NCBI RefSeq assembly: GCF_008923205.2
Contig: NZ_WBMS02000034.1
Coordinates: 44,308-108,307, forward strand
Reading direction: 5' to 3'
Source: Actinomadura physcomitrii
Lineage (GTDB): Bacteria > Actinomycetota > Actinomycetes > Streptosporangiales > Streptosporangiaceae
DNA length: 64,000 bases
Shown here piece after piece: positions 32,825 to 41,775 of the stretch (the first letter of the stretch is position 1; every line of letters begins with the position of its first letter). The translations under genes and the position numbers were made by a program. The notes beneath the pieces were generated by a model. It worked only from the letters and a program-made list of their open reading frames with translations. It had not been told where the DNA came from and made no database searches.

Positions 32825-33759
32825 AGCAGGCCGTTTCGGAGCGGGTTCAGGTGCCGCAGTGGCTGCTGCAGCCCGAGCTGGGGATGTGTCCGTGCGGGTG
32901 CGTCGGCAAGCGGAAGAAGGGCAGCTACCTGCGCAAGACGCTGAACGGCGGCGCCGGGCTGCTGCGCCAGGTGATGTTCAGCGACGACACGGCGCGGCAG
33001 GACGGCCTGCTCCAGCGGATCGACCCGCGGGTGAAGTTCCTGGCGGTCATCGTGCTGCTGGTCGCGGCCGGGCTGGCCCGCAACATCCCGACGCTCGTCG
33101 CCGTCTACGCGGTGACGCTGGCGCTGGCCGCCGCGTCGCGGCTGCCGGTCGGGTTCTTCGTCAAGCGGGTCTGGCTGTTCGTGCCGATCTTCACCGGGAT
33201 CATGGTGCTGCCCGCGACGCTGTCCGTCGTGACGCACGGGGACGTGGTGCTGACCCTGTGGCACTGGCACGGCCGCGCGGAGGGGTTCACGAGCCAGGGC
33301 CTGACGTCGGCGGGCCTGATCGTCAGCCGGGTCGCGGTGTCGATCTCGCTGGTGGTGCTGCTGACCCTGACGACGCCGTGGGTGCGGCTGCTGGCGGCGC
33401 TGCGCTCGGTCGGCGTCCCGCGGATCTTCATCCTGATCATCGGGATGGCGTACCGGTACATCTTCCTGCTGCTCAACACCGTCACCGACATGTACCAGGC
33501 GCGGACGTCCCGTACCATCGGGGCGGCCAGGCACGACGGCGGCGCCCGCGCCTTCCTCGGCGCCAGCGGCGGCGCGCTGTTCGGCAAGGCGAACCAGCTG
33601 TCGGAAGAGGTGCACCAGGCGATGACGGCGCGCGGCTACCGCGGCGACGCCAAGACCCTCCAGTCGTTCCGGCTGACCGGCCGCGACATCGCCGCCGCCC
33701 TCTGCTGCGCCGCGCTCGCCGCGGCGATTCTCATCGGAGATCGTCTCCTTGGAAGCTGA
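32818..33759 (+). CDS. nikQ: ECF transporter T component (NikQ/CbiQ)
   Basis: This 313-residue protein has six or so membrane spans and the coupling helices of CbiQ proteins, with the A-R-G type motif in MTARGYRGDAKTL and TSRTIGAARHD. An N-terminal cytosolic Cys cluster, MCPCGCVGKRKKG, may bind metal; it occurs in some actinobacterial CbiQ proteins. The ATG at 32818 overlaps the stop of a 19-codon mini-ORF, so translation is coupled indirectly to NikMN. The stop overlaps NikO by 11 bp. Confidence 0.9.
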   Translation: MSEQAVSERVQVPQWLLQPELGMCPCGCVGKRKKGSYLRKTLNGGAGLLRQVMFSDDTARQDGLLQRIDPRVKFLAVIVLLVAAGLARNIPTLVAVYAVTLALAAASRLPVGFFVKRVWLFVPIFTGIMVLPATLSVVTHGDVVLTLWHWHGRAEGFTSQGLTSAGLIVSRVAVSISLVVLLTLTTPWVRLLAALRSVGVPRIFILIIGMAYRYIFLLLNTVTDMYQARTSRTIGAARHDGGARAFLGASGGALFGKANQLSEEVHQAMTARGYRGDAKTLQSFRLTGRDIAAALCCAALAAAILIGDRLLGS

Positions 33760-34540
33760 AGCGGCGGCGCAGACCCTCGGCACGGACGTCACGTTCGAGT
33801 GCCGGGACGTCTCCTACTCCTACCTCGACCGGTATCCGGCGCTGGACGGGGTGTCGCTGACGGTCCGGCCCGGGGAGCGCGTCGCGCTGCTCGGCGCCAA
33901 CGGCTGCGGCAAGTCGACGCTGCTGAAGCTGCTGGACGGGCTGGTCTTCCCGAGCGCGGGGGAGTTCACCGCGTTCGGGCAGCCGGTCACCGAGGACACG
34001 CTGGAGGACGAGCAGTTCTCGCGGGCGTTCCGGTCCCGGGTCGGGTTCGTGTTCCAGAACTCCGACGCGCAGGTGTTCTCCCCGAACGTCCGGGAGGAGA
34101 TCGCGTTCGGCCCGCTGCAGCTCGGCCTCACCCCGGACGAGGCGTCCGCGCGGGTCGACGAGGTGCTCGCGATGCTGGACATCGCGGCGCTGGCGGACCG
34201 GGCGCCGTTCCAGCTGTCCGGCGGGCAGAAGAAGCGCGTCGCGATCGCGTCGGTGCTGGCCACGAACCCCGAGGTGCTGCTGTTCGACGAGCCGACCGCG
34301 GCGCTCGACCCGCGCTCGCAGTACTGGCTCACCGACCTGATCGAGCAGCTCGGCGCCGCCGGGAAGACGATCGTGCACGCGACGCACGACCTGGACGTCC
34401 TGCCGCGCATCGCCGACCGCTGCGTGGTGTTCTCCGAGGAGCACCGGATCGTCGCGGAGGGCGCTCCGGAGGAGGTTCTCGGCGACCGCGAGCTGCTCCT
34501 TTCGGTCAACCTCATCCACCCCGGCTCCCGCCTTCCGTAG
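33749..34540 (+). CDS. nikO: ECF transporter ATPase (NikO/CbiO)
   Basis: This 263-residue ABC ATPase has Walker A LLGANGCGKSTLLKLL, a Q-loop in VGFVFQNSDAQVFSP (the NSDxQ of ECF ATPases), signature FQLSGGQKKRVAIA, Walker B VLLFDEPTAALD and the switch His in IVHATHDLDVL. Translation starts at TTG 33749 inside the end of nikQ, with GGAGA about 8 bp upstream. It completes a one-ATPase metal uptake system. Confidence 0.93.
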   Translation: MEAEAAAQTLGTDVTFECRDVSYSYLDRYPALDGVSLTVRPGERVALLGANGCGKSTLLKLLDGLVFPSAGEFTAFGQPVTEDTLEDEQFSRAFRSRVGFVFQNSDAQVFSPNVREEIAFGPLQLGLTPDEASARVDEVLAMLDIAALADRAPFQLSGGQKKRVAIASVLATNPEVLLFDEPTAALDPRSQYWLTDLIEQLGAAGKTIVHATHDLDVLPRIADRCVVFSEEHRIVAEGAPEEVLGDRELLLSVNLIHPGSRLP

Positions 34541-34627
34541 CCTCTCACCTGGGGTTTCCGGCGGATGCGCGCGGGCACGGTCCACTCGTCGCCATCGTGG
34601 GACCAAGCACGGGACGGGAGGCTCTTC

Positions 34628-37156
34628 ATGACGGCGTGGTACGGATCCGGCGGGATGGACCCGTTCGAGGAGATGCTCGCCCGGTTCTTCGGGACGCGCC
34701 CGCATCGACGGCCGACCGAGCGGATCAACCTCGCCCGGCTGATGAGCGAGCCCGCGCGCGAGCTCGTCCGGGACGCGGCGACGCAGGCGGCGCAGTGGGG
34801 CAGCCGCGACCTCGACGCCGATCATCTGCTGTGGGCGGCGACGCGGCAGCAGGGCACCCGGCACTGGCTGGAGCGCGCGGGCGCCGACCCGGACGCGATC
34901 CAGCACGAGATCGAGAACCACGCGTACCGGGGCGAGCCGCGCGACGTCCAGCCCGAGCTGACGCCCGCCGCCAAGCGCGCGCTGCTGGACTCGCACCAGG
35001 TGTCGCGCGCGCTCGGGTCGTCCTACATCGGCCCGGAGCATCTGCTGTTCGCGCTGGCGCTGGACCGCGGGTCGAGCGCGGGCCGCATCCTGGACGCGGC
35101 GCACGTCACGCCGGACTCGCTGAAGTCGGCGGCGGGCGGCGGCGGGCAGCCGCCCGCGAACGGCGGCGGCGAGGGCCCGTCCGGCACCCCGACGCTGGAC
35201 GAGTTCGGCCGCGACCTGACGGCGCTGGCCCGGGAGGGCCGGATCGACCCGGTGATCGGCCGGGACGAGGAGATCGAGGAGACCGTCGAGGTCCTGTCCC
35301 GGCGGACCAAGAACAACCCGGTGCTGATCGGCGACCCGGGCGTCGGGAAGACCGCGATCGCGGAGGGCCTCGCGCAGCGGATCGTGGACGACGACATCCC
35401 CGAGACGCTGCGGAACAAGCGGATCGTCCAGCTCGACCTGTCCGGTGTCGTCGCGGGCACCCGGTACCGGGGCGACTTCGAGGAGCGGCTGAAGAAGGTC
35501 GTCGACGAGATCCGCGAGCACGCCGACGAGCTGGTGGTGTTCATCGACGAGATCCACACCCTCGTCGGCGCCGGCGGCGCCGAGGGCGCGATGACCGCCG
35601 GGAACATGCTGAAGCCGGCGCTGGCGCGCGGCGAGCTGCACGTGGTCGGCGCGACGACGGTGGACGAGTACCGCCGCAACATCGAGAAGGACGCCGCGCT
35701 GGAGCGCCGCTTCCAGCCGATCATGGTGCCGGAGCCGTCGCCCGACGACAGCATCGAGATCCTGCGCGGCCTGCGGGACCGGTACGAGGCGCACCACCAG
35801 GTCCGCTACACCGACGAGTCGCTGGTCGCGGCCGTCGACCTGTCCAGCCGGTACCTGACGGACCGGTTCCTGCCGGACAAGGCGATCGACCTGATCGACC
35901 AGGCGGGCGCGCGGGTGCGGCTGCGGTCCGGGACGCGCGACGGCGGGCGCCGCGAGCTGGAGGACCGGCTCGACCGGCGGCGCCGGGAGAAGGACCAGGC
36001 CGTCGCCGACGAGGACTACGAGAAGGCCAAGGAGCTGCGCGACGAGATCGACCGGCTGCGGACCGACCTCGCCGGGATGCGCGACGACCACGAGCCGGTC
36101 GGCGTGCCGGAGGTGACGACCGAGGACATCGCGGAGGTCGTGTCGCGGATCTCCGGCGTCCCGGTGACGCAGCTGACGCAGGCGGAGCGGGAGCGGCTGT
36201 CGCGCCTGGAGGAGCACCTGCACGAGCGCGTCATCGGGCAGGAGGACGCGGTCGCGGCGGTCGCGCGGGCCGTCCGGCGGTCCCGCGCGGGGATGGGCGA
36301 CCCGGACCGGCCGATCGGGGGGTTCCTGTTCCTCGGCCCGACCGGCGTCGGCAAGACGGAGCTGGCGAAGGCCCTCGCCGAGGCGCTGTTCGGCAGCCGG
36401 GACCGGATGATCCGGTTCGACATGAGCGAGTTCCAGGAGCGGCACACCGTCAGCCGGCTGATGGGCGCGCCGCCCGGATACGTCGGCTACGAGGAGGCCG
36501 GGCAGCTCACCGACGCGGTGCGGCGCCAGCCGTACTCGGTGATCCTGCTGGACGAGATCGAGAAGGCGCACCAGGACGTGTTCAACGTGCTGCTGCAGCT
36601 GCTCGACGACGGCCGGCTCACCGACGCGCAGGGCCGCACCGTCGACTTCCGCAACACCGTGGTGATCATGACGAGCAACCTCGGCTCCGACCTGATCACC
36701 GGCCGGACCGAGATCGGGTTCGGCGGCCGGGAGGGCGAGGACACCGCGCTGCGCGACCGGATCATGCGGCGGCTGCGCGAGTCGTTCCGCCCCGAGTTCC
36801 TCAACCGGATCGACGAGATCATCGTGTTCCAGCGGCTGGAGGCGGGCCAGCTCCGGCAGATCACCGACCTGCTGCTGGACGAGACGCGCCGCCGGCTGCG
36901 CGCGCAGGGCGTCACCGTGTCGTTCACGCCGGAGGCGGTCGACCGGATCGCCGAGCGCGGCCACCAGCCGGAGTTCGGCGCGCGCCCGCTGCGCCGCACC
37001 ATCCAGCGGGAGGTGGACGACCAGCTGTCGGACCTGCTGCTGTCCGGGGACCTCGCGCAGGGCCGGCACGTGCAGGTGTCCGCGGGGCCCGGCGGCCTCC
37101 AGTTCGACGTGAGCACGTCGGCGTCGCCGTCGGACCAGCCGCTCACGTCGCGCTGA
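34628..37156 (+). CDS. ClpC-like AAA+ unfoldase (Clp ATPase subunit)
   Basis: This 842-residue protein has a Clp-N domain (residues about 25-160) and a Gly-rich linker. The first AAA+ domain has GDPGVGKT near 235 and VVFIDEIHTLVGAGG. A UVR-type coiled segment (DEDYEKAKELRDEIDRLRTD) and the second AAA+ domain (GPTGVGKT near 570, VILLDEIEKAHQ) follow. The IGFGG loop after RTE fits ClpP docking. The leader MTAWYGSGGMDPFEEMLARF and overall divergence set it apart from housekeeping ClpC1. GGGAGG precedes ATG 34628. Confidence 0.9.
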   Translation: MTAWYGSGGMDPFEEMLARFFGTRPHRRPTERINLARLMSEPARELVRDAATQAAQWGSRDLDADHLLWAATRQQGTRHWLERAGADPDAIQHEIENHAYRGEPRDVQPELTPAAKRALLDSHQVSRALGSSYIGPEHLLFALALDRGSSAGRILDAAHVTPDSLKSAAGGGGQPPANGGGEGPSGTPTLDEFGRDLTALAREGRIDPVIGRDEEIEETVEVLSRRTKNNPVLIGDPGVGKTAIAEGLAQRIVDDDIPETLRNKRIVQLDLSGVVAGTRYRGDFEERLKKVVDEIREHADELVVFIDEIHTLVGAGGAEGAMTAGNMLKPALARGELHVVGATTVDEYRRNIEKDAALERRFQPIMVPEPSPDDSIEILRGLRDRYEAHHQVRYTDESLVAAVDLSSRYLTDRFLPDKAIDLIDQAGARVRLRSGTRDGGRRELEDRLDRRRREKDQAVADEDYEKAKELRDEIDRLRTDLAGMRDDHEPVGVPEVTTEDIAEVVSRISGVPVTQLTQAERERLSRLEEHLHERVIGQEDAVAAVARAVRRSRAGMGDPDRPIGGFLFLGPTGVGKTELAKALAEALFGSRDRMIRFDMSEFQERHTVSRLMGAPPGYVGYEEAGQLTDAVRRQPYSVILLDEIEKAHQDVFNVLLQLLDDGRLTDAQGRTVDFRNTVVIMTSNLGSDLITGRTEIGFGGREGEDTALRDRIMRRLRESFRPEFLNRIDEIIVFQRLEAGQLRQITDLLLDETRRRLRAQGVTVSFTPEAVDRIAERGHQPEFGARPLRRTIQREVDDQLSDLLLSGDLAQGRHVQVSAGPGGLQFDVSTSASPSDQPLTSR

Positions 37157-37288
37157 CGGCACCGCGCGGCGCGGCCTTGCTTCAGGGCGAGGCTTTCCTC
37201 GCGGCGGGGCCCCAGCGGCCGGCGCCGGGCCATCATGGGTGAGTTCGGCACCGGGCATACAGGGCACATCCCGACGTGAGGAGGGCGT

Positions 37289-37930
37289 GTGCGAAGGAGC
37301 GTCAGGCCGGCGCACGCAGTGACCTTCGCCGTTGCCGCCGCCGCGCTGTGCGCGTGCGGGGGCGGAGGCTCGGGCGCTTCGCCGACCCCGTCCAGGACGG
37401 CGACCGCCGCACCGCCGCCGTCACCGTCGCCCCCGCCGCCCGAACCCACGGCACCCACGGCGTCCGCGCCGCCGGGGACGTCCGGGCCGTCCAAGGCTTC
37501 GGACCGGTGCCGCACGGACGGGCTGAAGGTCCGCATCAGCACGGCCGGACCGGCGGCCGGGCAGCGGTTCGCGTTCCTCACGCTGACGAACACCTCGGGG
37601 GCGGCCTGCCACGTCCGCGGCTATGTCGGGATGCTGCTGCTCACGGCGTCCGACCACCCGATCAAGACGAACCTCGAGCGGCTCTCCCCGCCCGGCCCGC
37701 AGACCGTCCTGCTCAGGCCGGGCGGCAGCGCCTACGCGCGCCTGCAATGGACGGTCGTCCCGGGGGAGCGCGAGCCCGCGCACGGCGCCTGCGCGCCCAC
37801 GCCCGGCCTCGTCTGGATCACCCCGCCGGACGAGCGCGCGCACCTCGCCGTCGCCTGGAACCAGGGCGTCGTCTGCGGCGGCGGCCACGTCTCGACGACC
37901 CCGCTGCGTCCCGGTCCGGCGCCCCGCTGA
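37289..37930 (+). CDS. DUF4232 lipoprotein
   Basis: This 213-residue exported protein has a signal peptide with a lipobox-like VAAAALCACGGG, a long Pro/Ser/Thr-rich spacer (SPSPPPPEPTAPTASAPP) and a DUF4232 domain (CRTDGLKVRISTAGPAAGQR, then FLTLTNTSGAACHVRGYVGM). Such proteins are abundant cell-surface lipoproteins of actinomycetes with unknown roles. GAGGAGGG lies just before GTG 37289. Confidence 0.8.
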   Translation: MRRSVRPAHAVTFAVAAAALCACGGGGSGASPTPSRTATAAPPPSPSPPPPEPTAPTASAPPGTSGPSKASDRCRTDGLKVRISTAGPAAGQRFAFLTLTNTSGAACHVRGYVGMLLLTASDHPIKTNLERLSPPGPQTVLLRPGGSAYARLQWTVVPGEREPAHGACAPTPGLVWITPPDERAHLAVAWNQGVVCGGGHVSTTPLRPGPAPR

Positions 37931-37939
37931 CGGCAAACT

Positions 37940-37954
37940 ATTGCATAATGCAAT
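37940..37954. promoter_or_regulatory. A/T-rich perfect palindrome before recombinase-domain gene
   Basis: ATTGCAT-A-ATGCAAT is a perfect 15-bp palindrome in the 51-bp gap before the GTG at 37982. It stands out as A/T-rich in this genome and is a candidate operator. Confidence 0.55.
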
Positions 37955-37981
37955 GGATTCGGCAGGGGGAGGAGACCGGGA

Positions 37982-38443
37982 GTGCCGCGACGCAATGCCG
38001 TCCCGTACGGGTACCGCCGCATCGACGACGCGCAGGGCAACTACGTGACCCAGCTCCCCGTCGAGCCGCAGGCGAGCGTCGTCCGCGAGATCATCAGCCG
38101 CGCGGCGCAGGGGCAGGCGATCGCGGGGATCCTGCGCGAGCTGGAGTCGCGGGGCGTGCCGGCGCCGCGCGGCGGCCCCCGCTGGTCGTGGACGGTCGTG
38201 CACGACATCGCCCGCAACCCCGCCTATATCGGACGGCCGCCGGGCGGCGCCGACCCCGACGACCTCGACCGCGTGCACTGGGCGCCGCTGGTCCCCGACC
38301 AGCTGTTCTTCACCGCGCAGCGCGCCCTCGCCCCGCCGCCGCAGGGCGGCTCGCTGCCCGGCTACCAGGCGTTCGGCCTGCTGCTGTGCGCCCTCGCCTC
38401 CTGCCGCGAACTCCTCGCGTCCTGCCTGCCGTCGGTGCCCTGA
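37982..38443 (+). CDS. stand-alone serine-recombinase 'Recombinase' domain without catalytic domain
   Basis: This 153-residue protein matches the central Recombinase domain of large serine recombinases: VPYGYRRIDDAQGN, VREIISRAAQGQAIAGILRE, LESRGVPAPRGG, WSWTVVHDIARNPAYIG. The resolvase catalytic domain and its serine are absent, both here and upstream. GTG 37982 follows a GGGGGAGGAGACCGGGA site, so it appears to be translated on purpose. It could be a DNA-binding regulator or a domesticated fragment. Confidence 0.75.
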   Translation: MPRRNAVPYGYRRIDDAQGNYVTQLPVEPQASVVREIISRAAQGQAIAGILRELESRGVPAPRGGPRWSWTVVHDIARNPAYIGRPPGGADPDDLDRVHWAPLVPDQLFFTAQRALAPPPQGGSLPGYQAFGLLLCALASCRELLASCLPSVP

Positions 38444-38459
38444 CTACGATGATGCGGCA

Positions 38460-39305
38460 GTGCCAGCGCGCAGAAAGCAGGTCGCAGTGCCGCCGCGTGA
38501 CCAGACGACGCCCCGCCGGGCCGGCGGAGCGACCCGCCCGAAGGGCGCCTACCACGTCGAGGCGCTCGCGAAGGGGCTGCGCATCCTCGGGCTGTTCTCC
38601 GAGCAGCGCCCGTCGATGAAGCTGACCGACATCGTCGCCGAGACGGGCCTGCCGATGCCGACCGCGTTCCGGATGGCGGCCACGCTCGCCGCCGAGGGGT
38701 TCCTCGAGCAGCTCCCGGACGGCGCGTACCGGCCCGCGCCGAAGGTGCTCACGCTCGGCTTCTCCGCGCTGCGCAGCCTCGACCTCGTGCAGCTCGCCGA
38801 GGGGCCGCTGCGCCGGCTCGTCGAGGCGACGGGGCAGACGGCGAACCTCGGCGTGCTGTCCGGCGACCACGTGCTGTACCTGGTCAGGCTGCGCAACAAC
38901 GACCTGGTGACGGCGAACATCCAGGTGGGCTCGCGGCTCCCGGCCGTCCGGACGTCGATGGGCAAGCTGCTGCTCGCCTACCTGGACGGCGACGCCCTGG
39001 ACCGCGCGCTCACCGGCGACTCGTTCGCCGGGACGGCGGGCCCGAACGCCCTGGCCTCGCCGGCCGAGCTGCGCCCCGCGCTGGCGGAGGCCCGCGAGCG
39101 GGGCTGGGCGGTGCAGGACGAGGAGCTGGCGTACGGGCTGCGGTCGGTGGCGGGGCCCGTCCGGGACGCGTCCGGCGCGGTGGTCGCGGCGGTGAACGTG
39201 GCGGTGCCCGCCACCGAGGTCTCGACGGAACGGCTGCTGGCGGAGATCCGGCCGCAGGTCCTGCGGACGAGCGCCGAGATCACGATGCTGCTCGGCGGCC
39301 GCTGA
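38460..39305 (+). CDS. IclR-family transcriptional regulator (left flank of catabolic operon)
   Basis: This 281-residue protein has an N-terminal winged helix (VEALAKGLRILGLFSEQRPS, IVAETGLPMPTAFRMAATLA) and the IclR effector domain (VQLAEGPLRRLVEATGQTAN, TSMGKLLLAYLDGDAL, AVNVAVPATEV). GTG 38487 is an in-frame alternative with a better-spaced ribosome-binding site. It is a close paralog of the IclR gene at 48621; the two bracket the ten-gene minus-strand operon, so both may respond to related ligands. Confidence 0.9.
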   Translation: MPARRKQVAVPPRDQTTPRRAGGATRPKGAYHVEALAKGLRILGLFSEQRPSMKLTDIVAETGLPMPTAFRMAATLAAEGFLEQLPDGAYRPAPKVLTLGFSALRSLDLVQLAEGPLRRLVEATGQTANLGVLSGDHVLYLVRLRNNDLVTANIQVGSRLPAVRTSMGKLLLAYLDGDALDRALTGDSFAGTAGPNALASPAELRPALAEARERGWAVQDEELAYGLRSVAGPVRDASGAVVAAVNVAVPATEVSTERLLAEIRPQVLRTSAEITMLLGGR

Positions 39306-39312
39306 CCCTCGT

Positions 39313-39690
39313 TCAGGTCCCGTCCCCGGTGCCGCCGGTCTTGTCGGGGACGAGGACGAGGCCGATGATGTGCCGGACGCGCCCGTCGCCCGGCTCGGTG
39401 CGGGTGCGGCGGGCGACGACGGCCTCGAGCTCGTCGACGAGCTCGGCGAACTCGTCCTCGGTGACGTAGACCGCGCCCTGCCGGTACAGGACGCCCTCGC
39501 GGGGCGGGTCGGCGTCGTCGCGGGCCAGGTACCGGTCGAAGTCGGCCAGCACGGCGCCGGCGAAGGCGGCGAACGCCCGCCGGTGGTCGTCCTTGGTCAT
39601 CGCGGCGCGGGCGTCCTCGTCGACCAGGGCCTTCTCCTGGCGGACGCGGCCGCCGCACCCGACGCGCTCGCCGCCCAGTCGCCTGACCGT
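39313..39690 (-). pseudogene. C-terminal remnant of a winged-HTH (ArsR-like) regulator
   Basis: From ATG 39600 a 95-residue frame reads MTKDDHRRAFAAFAGAVLAD, then VYVTEDEFAELVDELEAVVA. In-frame codons before it give RVRQEKALVDEDARAA. Together this resembles the region after the DNA-binding domain of HTH regulators, but the frame stops at 39691 beside a large hairpin and no HTH part exists. It is either a truncated gene or a small protein derived from one. Confidence 0.45.
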
Positions 39691-39694
39691 TCAC

Positions 39695-39744
39695 TTGCGG
39701 CGAGTCGTCGTCATCCGAGCGCGGATAGCGACGACTCGCCGCAA
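39695..39744 (-). terminator. large hairpin ending the ten-gene operon
   Basis: TTGCGGCGAGTCGTCG (39695-39710) pairs perfectly with CGACGACTCGCCGCAA (39729-39744), and the 18-base loop itself contains ATCCG/CGGAT. It begins one base after the amidohydrolase stop, so it is a terminator, although it lacks a T run. Confidence 0.7.
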
Positions 39745-39745
39745 C

Positions 39746-40993
39746 TCAACGCGTCGGGGGCTTGTGGAAGTGGCCGGCCTGCATGATCGCGGTGAGGTTG
39801 GCGGAGTCCTGGAGGAGGGCGATGTCGTCGGTCGGGTCGCCCTGGACGACCAGGAGGTCGGCTAGGTAGCCGGGGGCGAGGACGCCCAGCTCGTCGGCCA
39901 TGCCCATGACCTCGCCGCCCCACCTGGTGGCGGCGACGAGGGCCTCGGACGGGGTGTAGCCGAACAGGTCGACGAAGAGCTGCAGGTCGCGGGCGTTGCG
40001 GCCGATCGGCGTCTGCGGGAAGCCGTAGTCGCCGCCGGGCAGGACGCGGATGCCGCGCCTGCGCATCTCCGGGTACAGCGCGGTCTGCGCCTCCAGCTGC
40101 GCGACCGACCCCATGCGCTCGGCCATCGCCCGGTCGATGCCGAACTCCTCCGCCTCGTGGACGTTCGCCCACATGATCCCGACGGCCGGCGCGGCGAAGA
40201 GCTCGTCCTTGTGCTCTTCGAGCAGGTCGAGGGCCTCCTCGTCGGCGTACGAGCAGTGGTACACCGACCGGAACCCGTTGCGGACGGCCAGCTTGATCGA
40301 CTCGGGGTTCTGCGCGTGGCAGTTCAGCCACACGCCCGCCGCCCGCGCCGCCGCGCCCGCCGCCGCGGCCTGCTCGGCGGTGTACTGGGTCTGCATCGAG
40401 CCGCCGGGGACGAACACGTCGTCGTTGCTGAGCAGCAGCTTCACCGAGTCGAACCCGAGCGCGGCCTGCTCGGCGATGAAGCGCGCGACGCCGGTCGGGG
40501 TGGTGTTCTCGGCGCCGTGCCGGACGGGGTTGTTGTCGCGCTCGAAGCTCGCGGCGCGCAGCCGCGGCCCCGGCGTCCCGCCCGCCGCGATCCGGTCGCG
40601 GAGCTGGACCTCCACGTTGCCCGGCGTCAGCGACCCGGCCGAATAGGCGCTGGTGAAGCCCGCGTCGAGGAGGATCCGGGCGTTGCGCTCGGCGAGCGCG
40701 AGGTGCTCCTCGGCGGTGGGCGGGTTTCCGAAGAACGAGACGTCCACCGGCGGATTGAAGCCGGGTTCGAGGTGGCCGACGGCGGACGGGAACGTCAGGT
40801 GGGCGTGCCCCTCGACCAGGCCGGGCATGACGGTCGCGCCCGCGCAGTCGACGACGGTGGCGCCCTCCGGGGCGGGGGAGCGGCCCGGACGGACGGCGGC
40901 GATCCGGTCGCCGCGCACGACGACCTCGCCGGGGAACGGCTCCCGGCCGGTCCCGTCGAACACCGATCCGCCGGTGAAGACGATCTCGTCCAT
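39746..40993 (-). CDS. amidohydrolase-superfamily enzyme
   Basis: This 415-residue metal-dependent hydrolase has the first metal site GLVEGHAHLTFPS (HxH) at about residue 62 and further ligands in WLNCHAQNPESI and SVYHCSYADEEA. The conserved Asp lies in VLPGGDYGFPQTPIG and the C-terminal beta-domain in APGYLADLLVVQGDP. It resembles imidazolonepropionase/prolidase-type amidohydrolases. It is the last gene of the operon, with GAGGAGT before ATG 40993. Cytosolic; it presumably opens an amide or cyclic intermediate. Substrate unknown. Confidence 0.85.
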   Translation of the reverse strand: MDEIVFTGGSVFDGTGREPFPGEVVVRGDRIAAVRPGRSPAPEGATVVDCAGATVMPGLVEGHAHLTFPSAVGHLEPGFNPPVDVSFFGNPPTAEEHLALAERNARILLDAGFTSAYSAGSLTPGNVEVQLRDRIAAGGTPGPRLRAASFERDNNPVRHGAENTTPTGVARFIAEQAALGFDSVKLLLSNDDVFVPGGSMQTQYTAEQAAAAGAAARAAGVWLNCHAQNPESIKLAVRNGFRSVYHCSYADEEALDLLEEHKDELFAAPAVGIMWANVHEAEEFGIDRAMAERMGSVAQLEAQTALYPEMRRRGIRVLPGGDYGFPQTPIGRNARDLQLFVDLFGYTPSEALVAATRWGGEVMGMADELGVLAPGYLADLLVVQGDPTDDIALLQDSANLTAIMQAGHFHKPPTR

Positions 40994-41004
40994 CGCAACA
41001 CTCC

Positions 41005-41775
41005 TCACGTCCATACGCCACGGGTGAAGTCGAGCGACGCCGCGAACACGGCGGCGACGTCCGGCGCGTTCCGCCAGCTGTGGTCGGCGCCCTCCACCGG
41101 CCGGAACTCCACCGGTACGCCCGCCGCGCGCAGCGCCTCCGCCATCCGCTCGCTCTGCGCCATCGGCACCAGCCCGTCCGCCGTCCCGTGCCAGAGCTGG
41201 AACGGAGGCGCGCCCGCGTGGACGTGGTTGATCGGGCCGGCCTCGGCGGCGAGGTCCGGGACGCTCGCGACGGGCGCGCCGAGCAGCCGCGACTCCCGCG
41301 TCTCCGGGTCGTCCGGGTCCGGCATCGCGGACAGGTCGTACACCCCGTACCAGCCGACGACGGCCGCGATCCCCGGGCCGGTGAGGGCGGCGAGCGCGGC
41401 CAGGTGCGCCCCGGCCGACTGGCCCCACGCCACGATCCGCGACCCGTCGAACCCGTGCTCGCCGCCGTGCTCGCGCAGCCATCCGACCGCCGCCCGCACG
41501 TCGTGGAGCTGCGCCGGATGCGGGGCCTCGCGCGACAGCCGGTAGCCCACGGACGCGACGGCGAACCCGGCCTCGGCGATCCGCTCGAGCGGGGACGGCC
41601 GCCAGCCGGCGAACTCGCCCCCGAACTCGCGGCGCGTCCCGCGCTGCCAGCCGCCGCCGTGCACGAACAGCACGACCGGCGCGCCGTCCGCGGAAGGCAG
41701 GTAGAGGTCGAGCTCAAGCGGCCGGTACCCGACCTCCACCGCGTACTCGACGCCCTCCAGCACCCGGACGGTCAC
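41005..41775 (-). CDS. alpha/beta hydrolase, HSL/BD-FAE-like
   Basis: This 256-residue esterase has the oxyanion motif VVLFVHGGGWQRG (HGGGW of the hormone-sensitive-lipase/carboxylesterase group), nucleophile Ser in VAWGQSAGAHLAAL, Asp in LWHGTADGLVPM and His in EGADHSWRNAP. GTG 41775 overlaps the stop of the upstream FAH gene by 4 bp. In this operon it could hydrolyse an ester before or after the FAH steps. Confidence 0.85.
   Translation of the reverse strand: MTVRVLEGVEYAVEVGYRPLELDLYLPSADGAPVVLFVHGGGWQRGTRREFGGEFAGWRPSPLERIAEAGFAVASVGYRLSREAPHPAQLHDVRAAVGWLREHGGEHGFDGSRIVAWGQSAGAHLAALAALTGPGIAAVVGWYGVYDLSAMPDPDDPETRESRLLGAPVASVPDLAAEAGPINHVHAGAPPFQLWHGTADGLVPMAQSERMAEALRAAGVPVEFRPVEGADHSWRNAPDVAAVFAASLDFTRGVWT

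Noticed and set aside
33731..37315. Minus-strand open frame of about 1190 codons opposite nikO and the ClpC-like gene
   Set aside because: Same shadow effect; the plus-strand proteins carry all catalytic motifs.
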